Source: an uncultured Eubacteriales bacterium
GTDB taxonomy: Bacteria; Bacillota; Clostridia; Oscillospirales; Oscillospiraceae
Direction of reading: 5' to 3'
Length of the DNA: 23,487 bases
Assembly (NCBI GenBank): GCA_900545405.1
Contig: UQYT01000039.1
Location: 1-23,487, forward strand
In this document: positions 14,962 through 20,400 of the stretch, piece after piece
Numbering within the stretch: the first letter of the stretch is position 1
Layout: the number at the start of each line of letters is the position of its first letter
Made by a program: the position numbers and the translations under genes
The notes under the pieces: model-generated
The model's database searches: none
What the model was told of the DNA's origin: nothing
What the model saw: the letters and a program-made list of their open reading frames with translations, nothing else

Positions 14962-16186
14962 ATTTTCTGCGCCTGAGCATGCCCACGGCGGCAAGCACAA
15001 GGGCGATGAGTATCAGCGCTGCCAGGATGAGCATCATCACGTTCGAGGCTGTGCCCGCGGCGTCCCAGTGCGCGAGATCGAAGCCGAAGGGCCGCAGCAG
15101 GCTGTACGGCGGGTCCATGTAGCGCCCGTCGAGCGCCATCACGCGGTCGAGCACCCAGGGAAACAGCCAGTACCACACGGCCATGAACCCGAACGCCGCC
15201 GCCGCGCGGAACCAGCCGCCCGCGCGCAGATACCGCGCCAGCACCAGCACGCCCCAGGGCAGCAGCAGCCCGTACACCGCCATCGGCAGCGCGGGCAGGA
15301 GGAACCAGTCCCCACCGTCGTAAAGACAGTCCGCGCCCAGCAGCACAAAGAGCAGCAGGCTCACCGTGCCCAGCCAGAGCGCCGCGCTGTGCCGCCTGAG
15401 CGCCTCCGGCAGCGGCAGCTGCTTCATCACAAAGGGCAGCAGCAGTACCGCCGCGGCAAAGATGACGGAGACGGCCGTTATCCAGAACCAGTCGCCGCCC
15501 GCGTAGACGCAGCAGACGCCCAGCAGAGCCAGCAGCAGCGCGAGGTCGGCCCCGAGGCAGAGCAGCGTCTTGCGCGAGGCCAGCGCCTCCGGCAGCGGCA
15601 GCCGCCTGAGCACAAAGGGCAGCAGCACCAGGCAGAGCCCGAAGAGCACAGATATCCCGGCCACGAAGAACCAGTCCCCGCCCGTGTACAGGCAGCAGAC
15701 GCCCAGCAGCAGCTCGAGTGCGAGCGTGAAGGCGCCCGCTGTCCAGACGCCGCCCATGCGCTCCGGCGCGAGAGCGGGGGTGAGGGTGAGCGACGCGGCC
15801 GTGAGCAGCGAGGCGAGCACGACCCAGAACCAGCCGAGCGCCCCGTCGGAGGCGAGGTCGGCGATAAAGCAGATCACCGCCGCAAGCGCGTAGCAGGCGA
15901 TCTGCCCGAATTTCCACCCGCGCACGAGCCGGATGTATCGCCGCGCCAGAGTCTCCGAACGCCTGGCCTCCGTGTCCTCGCTCGCGGTCAGCAGCTCGTG
16001 CTCGGAGACCTCGAGCACCCTGCATATATCGTGCAGCAGCGTGATGTCCGGGTAGCTCAGCCCGCGCTCCCACTTTGAAACGGCGGAGTCCGTGACGTAC
16101 AGCTTTTCGGCAAACTGCCGCTGCGTCATCCCCAGCGCGCGGCGGCGCTGGGCGATGTATTCGCCAAGAGTCCTTTTGTCTTCCAT
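14960..16186 (-). CDS. XRE-family HTH regulator fused to a repeated multi-pass membrane domain
   Basis: A 408-residue protein. Residues 5-70 are a Cro/CI-type helix-turn-helix (GEYIAQRRRALGMTQRQFAEKLYVTDSAVSKWERGLSYPD). From about residue 92 to the end it is a membrane protein with about ten predicted hydrophobic segments and a basic C-terminal RRRK. Within it GGDWF recurs at 169-173, 230-234 and 291-295, exactly 61 residues apart, and two full repeat units share the pattern VCC-Y-GGDWF...LLPFV...LPLPEAL. The DNA-binding part would face the cytoplasm, so this may be a membrane-bound regulator sensing an envelope signal; the signal is unknown. The ATG at 16186 is preceded by GGAGG; the frame is open further upstream, but the HTH family normally starts here. 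Confidence 0.82.
   Translation of the reverse strand: MEDKRTLGEYIAQRRRALGMTQRQFAEKLYVTDSAVSKWERGLSYPDITLLHDICRVLEVSEHELLTASEDTEARRSETLARRYIRLVRGWKFGQIACYALAAVICFIADLASDGALGWFWVVLASLLTAASLTLTPALAPERMGGVWTAGAFTLALELLLGVCCLYTGGDWFFVAGISVLFGLCLVLLPFVLRRLPLPEALASRKTLLCLGADLALLLALLGVCCVYAGGDWFWITAVSVIFAAAVLLLPFVMKQLPLPEALRRHSAALWLGTVSLLLFVLLGADCLYDGGDWFLLPALPMAVYGLLLPWGVLVLARYLRAGGWFRAAAAFGFMAVWYWLFPWVLDRVMALDGRYMDPPYSLLRPFGFDLAHWDAAGTASNVMMLILAALILIALVLAAVGMLRRRK
15239..15706 (-). repeat. internal protein repeat, 61 residues (183 bp) per unit
   Basis: This stretch encodes residues about 161-316 of the XRE-membrane protein. Two full units and one partial unit align on GGDWF with a constant 61-residue period; units one and two also share LPFV(L/M)(R/K)(R/Q)LPLPEAL. 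This implies internal duplication of a two-helix membrane module. Confidence 0.85.
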
Positions 16187-16436
16187 TCGATGTGCCTCCA
16201 GAAAAGTTTCGGCCTGCGCAGCAACCGTCTCAATGTTAGCACCCGGCTTGGAAAAGTCAACGCCCGAGGCCGTTTTTGCGGCTCGACCGTCAGGAAAGTC
16301 AGCAAAAAGTTGAAGAAGCGCCATAAAACGTGCGCATTCTACAACAAATAAAGCAACATTTAAATTTGGCATCGCCGGCGGATTTTGGCAGGCATTCATC
16401 CCGCTCCAGGGCGCATACTCGTTTTGGGGTGATTTT

Positions 16437-17243
16437 ATGAAAAGAATCGTCTGCTTCCTCTTTGCGCTCTTTCTGCTGTGTCCGGCGGCGGCCGCCGGCG
16501 AGAGCCGGGAACTGCCCGTCGTCATGTATCACCACATCTCCGCCGACCCGGCGAGGGCGGGGGACTACATCGTCACGCCCGACATCCTCGAGGGCGACCT
16601 GCGCTATATCGCGGAGCACGGCTACACCGCCGTCAGCGTCGGAGAGATACTAGACTACTGCGCGGGCCGCGGCGAGCTGCCGGAAAAGCCCATACTCATA
16701 ACCTTTGACGACGGCCAGCTGAGCGTCCTCACCTACGCCCTGCCGCTGCTCGAAAGATACGACATGTGCGCCGTTGCCGCCGTGGTCGGCGCCTACTGCG
16801 ACGCCGAGGAGACCGCACCGGCGCGCGACCCGAAATACTCCTACCTCACCTGGGATGAGGTCGCCGAGCTGGCCGCCTCCGGCCGTTTCGACATCGCAAG
16901 CCACACCCAGGACATGCACCGCGACACCTGGCCGCGCCGCGGCTGCCTGCCGAACCCCGGCGAGAGCGCCGAGGCCTACGCCGCCGCCCTGGGCACCGAT
17001 CTCGCCGCCGTCGACGCCAAGATCGAAGCCGCCGCAGGCTCCCGGCCCCTGGCCTTCGCCTACCCCTTCGGCTTCCACAGCGACCAGACCGAGGAGCTCC
17101 TGGCCCAGCACGGCTATCAGCTCAGCCTCACCTGCGAAAACCGCATCAACGACCTCAACTCCGGCGCCCTGGACCTGGGCCGCTACAACCGCTCCGCCCA
17201 CGCCGACCGCGCCGCGTTTTTCAAAATGCTCGGGATAGTATAA
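16437..17243 (+). CDS. secreted polysaccharide deacetylase (NodB/CE4 family)
   Basis: A 268-residue protein with a signal peptide (1-20, ...LLCPAAAAG). The NodB-homology domain has motif 1 ITFDDG (D91, D92), motif 2 SHTQDMH (H156, H161), and later FAYPFGFHSDQ and LGRYNRS. CE4 enzymes remove N- or O-acetyl groups from peptidoglycan, chitin-like polymers or xylan with a divalent metal; the N-terminal VMYHHIS segment fits the extracellular wall-acting branch. It is a single gene with its own terminator. The ribosome site GGGGTGA before ATG 16437 is weaker than its neighbours'. The 250 bases upstream (16187-16436), shared with the divergent XRE gene, show no clear promoter or other feature. Confidence 0.88.
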   Translation: MKRIVCFLFALFLLCPAAAAGESRELPVVMYHHISADPARAGDYIVTPDILEGDLRYIAEHGYTAVSVGEILDYCAGRGELPEKPILITFDDGQLSVLTYALPLLERYDMCAVAAVVGAYCDAEETAPARDPKYSYLTWDEVAELAASGRFDIASHTQDMHRDTWPRRGCLPNPGESAEAYAAALGTDLAAVDAKIEAAAGSRPLAFAYPFGFHSDQTEELLAQHGYQLSLTCENRINDLNSGALDLGRYNRSAHADRAAFFKMLGIV

Positions 17244-17270
17244 CAGGGACGCCTTCGCGTCCCTGTTTTT
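17242..17270 (+). terminator. intrinsic terminator of the deacetylase gene
   Basis: A perfect 9-bp stem CAGGGACGC/GCGTCCCTG (17244-17252 with 17257-17265), loop CTTC, is followed by TTTTT. A near copy of the same hairpin lies at 17836-17857. Confidence 0.92.
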
Positions 17271-17275
17271 ACTGT

Positions 17276-17455
17276 TCAAATGTTGCTTTTATAGTCCTTG
17301 CTTTTGCTGATTGCATTCAGAGATAATTCACCTGCCAGCTTCAGTAGCGCGTCTGACATGACCTGCTCAGTACTCAATCCGCCTGCACTTTGCCCAACCT
17401 TTCGATAAAACTCGTACAGGTAGTCCTCAACCGCTATTGTGACCTGTTTCATCAT
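17276..17455 (-). CDS. small protein of unknown function, ribbon-helix-helix-like
   Basis: A 59-residue protein from an ATG at 17455 (or 58 residues from the adjacent ATG at 17452), with GGAG just upstream. It reads as one short strand (KQVTIAVED) followed by two helices (YLYEFYRKVGQSA and STEQVMSDALLKLAGELSLNAI), the pattern of a ribbon-helix-helix DNA-binding or antitoxin-like protein; this is only a pattern match. It is divergent from an HTH gene, and a palindromic operator candidate lies between its promoter and its start. Its codons are noticeably more AT-rich than those of neighbouring genes. A longer frame up to 17545 would start upstream of its own promoter and is not used. Confidence 0.65.
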   Translation of the reverse strand: MMKQVTIAVEDYLYEFYRKVGQSAGGLSTEQVMSDALLKLAGELSLNAISKSKDYKSNI

Positions 17456-17472
17456 ACCATCTCCAGCAATGT

Positions 17473-17488
17473 GGACCAGAGTTGGTCC
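17473..17488. promoter_or_regulatory. operator candidate 1
   Basis: The palindrome GGACCA-GAGT-TGGTCC has perfect 6-bp arms. It ends 17 bases before the start of the minus-strand small gene. Together with operator 2 it has the form GGACCA-N4-TGGTYC. Confidence 0.65.
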
Positions 17489-17489
17489 C

Positions 17490-17518
17490 ATTGTATCACG
17501 ACTTTTTACTACAATCAA
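17490..17518 (-). promoter_or_regulatory. promoter of the 59-residue protein gene
   Basis: On the minus strand, TTGATT (complement of 17513-17518), a spacer of exactly 17 bases and TACAAT (complement of 17490-17495) form a good promoter. The palindrome at 17473-17488 begins one base beyond the -10 box, so it covers the start of transcription. The plus-strand promoter of the divergent gene is less clear; CATAAA at 17521-17526 occupies the mirrored position. Confidence 0.65.
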
Positions 17519-17527
17519 TACATAAAT

Positions 17528-17543
17528 GGACCAATATTGGTTC
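17528..17543. promoter_or_regulatory. operator candidate 2
   Basis: The palindrome GGACCA-ATAT-TGGTTC has one mismatch in its arms and is extended by a flanking T/A pair. It ends 17 bases before the ATG of the plus-strand HTH gene, the exact mirror of operator 1; the two centres are 55 bases apart. Confidence 0.65.
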
Positions 17544-17560
17544 ACTCTTGGAGGTGCGGC

Positions 17561-17797
17561 ATGGCGGAGCAGAGGCTCAAGCAGGAGGGCGGCGAGATAG
17601 GCCGGAATATTCGGCGCGTCAGGCTTGAAAAGGGCATAGGCCAGACGGAACTCGTGCGGCTGCTGCAGCTTGAGGGCGTTTCAATGACGAGGGAGACGCT
17701 CGTGAAGATCGAACGCGGAACGCAGCACATCCAGGTGAGCCAGCTCCGAGGCATCAAAAAAGTGCTCGGCACGACCTATGACGAGCTGCTGAAATAA
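17561..17797 (+). CDS. small Cro/CI-family HTH regulator
   Basis: A 78-residue protein that is almost entirely one XRE-type helix-turn-helix domain: IGRNIRRVRLEKGIGQTEL, a slightly long second helix region RLLQLEGVSMTRETLVKIERG, then SQLRGIKKVLGTTYDELL. It has no sensor domain. The ATG at 17561 is preceded by GGAGG at 17550-17554. The frame is open further upstream, but that would cross the operator and promoter region. The two matching palindromes in the divergent region make it the obvious candidate to bind there and repress both itself and the opposite small gene; this is inferred from position. Two hairpins with T-rich tails follow. Confidence 0.82.
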   Translation: MAEQRLKQEGGEIGRNIRRVRLEKGIGQTELVRLLQLEGVSMTRETLVKIERGTQHIQVSQLRGIKKVLGTTYDELLK

Positions 17798-17801
17798 AAG
17801 A

Positions 17802-17833
17802 CGGCCCCTGAACAGTCAGGGGCCGCTTCATTT
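17802..17833. terminator. intrinsic terminator after the small HTH gene
   Basis: A perfect 10-bp stem CGGCCCCTGA/TCAGGGGCCG (17802-17811 with 17816-17825) with loop ACAG is followed by CTTCATTTT on the plus strand. On the minus strand it is followed by TCTTTTATTTC, so it can also end the convergent membrane-protein gene. Confidence 0.88.
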
Positions 17834-17834
17834 T

Positions 17835-17864
17835 GCAGGGACACTTTCGCGTCCCTGCTTTTTT
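17835..17864 (+). terminator. second hairpin, near copy of the deacetylase terminator
   Basis: The 8-bp stem GCAGGGAC/GTCCCTGC (17835-17842 with 17851-17858) is followed by TTTTTT. Its core differs from the hairpin at 17244-17265 by only a few loop-side bases. Confidence 0.8.
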
Positions 17865-18427
17865 CATGCCCGGCTCTTGCGGAGGCGGGGGAGTATGACC
17901 AGCGCCAGCGCGCCGCCGATGAGGGCGGTGAGGCCCTGGGGCCAGGAGAACATGACGGAGAGCGCCGCGACCTGCTTTTCGGCCACGCCGGAGAGCAGGC
18001 CGAGCACCGCGGGCACGCATATCCAGAGGAACGCGCACTTTATCGCCGCCGCCACGACCGCCGCGGCGGCCCAGCGGGCGAAGTTCCACTCCCTGGAGCG
18101 CAACAGCCCGAACACGACCGCCAGCACGGCGTTGCCGCAGGCGATGACGGGCGTCACCGCGGGTATTGCGGGACCGATGCCGATCAGCGTCGCCAGCACG
18201 GACGAGAGTATGCCTATCGCCACGCCAGACCAGATGCCGGTGGTCGCCGTGAACACGAAGAGCACGCAGTTCACCAGCGAGCCGGTGACGAGCTGCGTCA
18301 CGGAGAACGGGCCGGCTATGACCGCGCCCGCGGGGATGACCTTGCCGAGAAGCTGCGCCACTACCACAAGCGCAACGCCAAGCGCCGTGCGCGTTATCCA
18401 GCGCGAGGCGGTATGTGAATGCTGCAT
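17864..18427 (-). CDS. ECF-transporter S-component-like membrane protein
   Basis: A 187-residue protein with about six predicted membrane segments and an N-terminal segment TRTALGVALVVVAQLLGKVIPAG. The size, small-residue-rich helices and the pattern GPFSVTQLVTGSLVNCVLFV / GIWSGVAIGILSSVLATLIGIGP / PVIACGNAVLAVVFGLL resemble substrate-binding S components of ECF vitamin transporters. No ATPase or EcfT gene is here, so it would share a common energising module encoded elsewhere. The substrate is unknown. The ATG at 18427 lies one base past the hydrogenase stop, with AAGGAGG inside the end of that gene, so the two are coupled. A different small membrane family is possible. Confidence 0.65.
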   Translation of the reverse strand: MQHSHTASRWITRTALGVALVVVAQLLGKVIPAGAVIAGPFSVTQLVTGSLVNCVLFVFTATTGIWSGVAIGILSSVLATLIGIGPAIPAVTPVIACGNAVLAVVFGLLRSREWNFARWAAAAVVAAAIKCAFLWICVPAVLGLLSGVAEKQVAALSVMFSWPQGLTALIGGALALVILPRLRKSRA

Positions 18428-18428
18428 T

Positions 18429-19949
18429 TTACTGTTCAACCTCCTTGAGACGCTCAACGAAGTCGCTCTCGAGCGAGTTCTGCCTGTCGGCCCTGGCCTT
18501 GTAGGCGCGCACATTTGATGCGGCGTTGAGCACCGGGGTGATGGTGCCCGCGCCGGCCACGCAGCCGCCGGGGCAGGCCATGCCCTCGAGCAGATAGCCG
18601 TGCCGCTTTCCAGCCTTGGCCATGGCGAGCATGCGGCGGCATTCGCGCAATCCGTCGCCGTACTCGACCTCTATCTCGCGCTCGGGCGCGATCCTCGCGA
18701 TGACCTCGGCCACCGCAGCCGCGACGCCGCCGCCGACGGCAAAGCCACGGCCCGCGCCGGTGCCGTGCTCGAACTCGGTGTCGCACTCGTCGGGCTCGAG
18801 GGCGGCGAAGTCTATGTCCTTGGCGTCGAACATGCCCTGCAGCTCCTCAAAGGTGAGGACGAAGTCGACCTCGGAGCGCACGCTGCGGCGCGAGGCCTCC
18901 AGCTTCTTTGCCGCGCAGGGGCCGACAAAGACTATGCGCGCGTTCGGGTGCTCCTTTTTCATGAGGCGCGCGGTTATGACCATGGGCGTGAGCGCCATGG
19001 AGATGTTCTCGGTGAATTCGGGGAAGAGCTTCTTGGCCATGACGCTCCACGCGGGGCAGCAGGAGGTGCCCATGAAGTCAAGGCGCGAGGGGACGTTGTC
19101 GAGGAAGTCGTGCGCCTCCTCAACGGTGCAGAGGTCGGCGCCGATGGCGACCTCCACGGTGTCGGCAAAGCCGAGTATGCGCATGGCCTTTTTGAGTTTG
19201 CGGGGCGTGGCCTCCTTGCCGAACTGGCCGACAAAGGCGGGCGCGACGCAGGCGATTATCTCGTCGCCCTTGTTTATGGCCTGGATGAGCTGGAAGATCT
19301 GGCTCTTGTCGGCGATGGCGGCAAAGGGGCAGTTCACGAGGCACATGCCGCAGGAGACGCACTTGTCGTAGTCGATCTTGGCGCGGCCCTTTTCGTCGGA
19401 GCCGATGGCGTCCATGCCGCAGGCCTTGGCGCAGGGGCGCTCTATGCGGCTGATGGCGTTGTACGGGCACTGCGAGAGGCAGCGGCCGCACTTGACGCAT
19501 TTGCTCTGGTCTATTGAGCTCTTGCCGTCCCTGCCGATGACTATTGCGCCCTTGGGGCAGGAATTCATGCAGGGGTGGCTCAGGCAGCCCTGACAGTTGG
19601 AGGAGACGCGTATCTCCTTTGGCGGGCAGGCGTTGCAGGCGAAGGGGATGATGTTGATCAGCGGGGGTTCGTAGTACTTTTCAGGCTTTGCGGCCTCCTC
19701 GATGCCGTCGGAGGCGAGGCTGACTTCGGAGGCGGTGCGCAGGGGCAGGCCGCACGCGAGGCGGAGACGCTCGGTTACGATGGCGCGCTCGAGAAAGACG
19801 TCATGGCGGTACTGTGCATCCTCGCCGGGGATGATCTTGTATGGCAGAGCATCTATCCGCGAGAAGTCCCCGCCCTCATATGCCAGCCGGGCGACCTCTG
19901 TGAACACCTGACGCCTGAGATCATCAACGACGCTGTGAATACCTCTCAT
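18429..19949 (-). CDS. monomeric [FeFe] hydrogenase, group B (CpII-like)
   Basis: A 506-residue iron-sulfur enzyme for H2 production or uptake with ferredoxin-type electrons. The N-terminus (MRGIHSVVDDLRRQVFTEVARLAYEG, PYKIIPGE) is typical of the CpII-like class. Cys-rich segments follow: CNAC (105-108), CQGCLSHPCMNSCP (119-132), then 4Fe-4S motifs CVKCGRCLSQCP (151-162) and CVSCGMCLVNCP (197-208). The H-cluster motifs are TSCCPAW (295-301), VGPCAAKKLE (342-351) and EGMACPGGCVAGAG (455-468). In group A the second motif is usually MPC and the third ends GGG; the variants here fit group B. The start ATG 19949 has AGGAGG seven bases upstream; an upstream in-frame TTG is not needed. No maturation genes (hydE/F/G) are in the window. 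Confidence 0.88.
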   Translation of the reverse strand: MRGIHSVVDDLRRQVFTEVARLAYEGGDFSRIDALPYKIIPGEDAQYRHDVFLERAIVTERLRLACGLPLRTASEVSLASDGIEEAAKPEKYYEPPLINIIPFACNACPPKEIRVSSNCQGCLSHPCMNSCPKGAIVIGRDGKSSIDQSKCVKCGRCLSQCPYNAISRIERPCAKACGMDAIGSDEKGRAKIDYDKCVSCGMCLVNCPFAAIADKSQIFQLIQAINKGDEIIACVAPAFVGQFGKEATPRKLKKAMRILGFADTVEVAIGADLCTVEEAHDFLDNVPSRLDFMGTSCCPAWSVMAKKLFPEFTENISMALTPMVITARLMKKEHPNARIVFVGPCAAKKLEASRRSVRSEVDFVLTFEELQGMFDAKDIDFAALEPDECDTEFEHGTGAGRGFAVGGGVAAAVAEVIARIAPEREIEVEYGDGLRECRRMLAMAKAGKRHGYLLEGMACPGGCVAGAGTITPVLNAASNVRAYKARADRQNSLESDFVERLKEVEQ

Positions 19950-19985
19950 GTGATGTCCTCCTGTGGGAAATGGATTTGGCAATTA

Positions 19986-20014
19986 ATTATACTATTGTTC
20001 CGACGCTTTGGAAA
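19986..20014 (-). promoter_or_regulatory. promoter of the hydrogenase gene
   Basis: On the minus strand, TTTCCA (complement of 20009-20014), a 17-base spacer and TATAAT (complement of 19986-19991) lie 37 bases before the start codon. No convincing Rex-type palindrome was seen in the AT-rich 144-base upstream region. Confidence 0.65.
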
Positions 20015-20093
20015 GATAAAGATGGTATAATAATTATTTGGCACAAATTACCTCTGGAAATTTGCAATTAGCAGTTTTATACTAATTAAGTAA

Positions 20094-20279
20094 TTAATTG
20101 ACTAAATCGTTATTTTCTGAGACTTTGGAGCGCAGCGCCGTACGATGGCAGAAGTCGCGGTTTCCGCATGTAGCGCACCCGCGCCCGCAGCCGCGCTTTT
20201 TGGACTGATTGGTTTTTAGCATGATAATAACTGGAATGCCGATACATAGCGCCGCCAGAAGTATATAGAAGATAATCAT
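20094..20279 (-). CDS. small Cys-rich single-pass membrane protein (FeoB-associated type)
   Basis: A 61-residue protein: one N-terminal membrane helix (IIFYILLAALCIGIPVIIML), a short basic stretch (KTNQSKKRG), then a cysteine motif C-G-R-G-C-A-T-C-G-N-R-D-F-C and a polar tail. This build matches the FeoB-associated Cys-rich membrane proteins of Clostridia, thought to bind metal, but no feoA/feoB is in the window. The ATG at 20279 has GAGGTGA eight bases upstream; a GTG at 20291 would leave no space for that site. It has its own promoter and sits alone between the hydrogenase and S-layer genes. A link to iron supply for the hydrogenase is speculation. Confidence 0.65.
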   Translation of the reverse strand: MIIFYILLAALCIGIPVIIMLKTNQSKKRGCGRGCATCGNRDFCHRTALRSKVSENNDLVN

Positions 20280-20300
20280 AATAAATATCACCTCACGGCG

Positions 20301-20309
20301 ATTATATCA
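20301..20309 (-). promoter_or_regulatory. extended -10 promoter of the small Cys-rich gene
   Basis: On the minus strand this reads TGATATAAT, a consensus -10 with the TGn extension, about 21 bases before the start codon. No good -35 is present at 17 bases, as is common with extended -10 promoters. Confidence 0.6.
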
Positions 20310-20334
20310 TACAAAAATCAAAAGAGAAGACCCG

Positions 20335-20367
20335 AATAAAAAACCGCCCCCGGCGAACCGGGGGCGG
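20335..20367 (-). terminator. intrinsic terminator of the S-layer-homology gene
   Basis: A perfect 10-bp stem CCGCCCCCGG/CCGGGGGCGG (20344-20353 with 20358-20367) with a CGAA (plus-strand) loop is followed on the minus strand by TTTTTTATT. It lies about 35 bases after the stop codon. Confidence 0.92.
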
Positions 20368-20400
20368 AAAACCTTTAGGGTTTAATTAGTTAGTGCCGTC

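Noticed and set aside
16187..16525. N-terminal extension of the XRE-membrane protein
   Set aside because: The frame is open by chance, crosses the start of the deacetylase gene, and the GGAGG site and family start point to 16186.
19950..20093. Possible Rex operator upstream of the hydrogenase
   Set aside because: The region is AT-rich with loose CAAT/ATTG symmetry, but no match to TTGTTAAnnnnTTAACAA was found.
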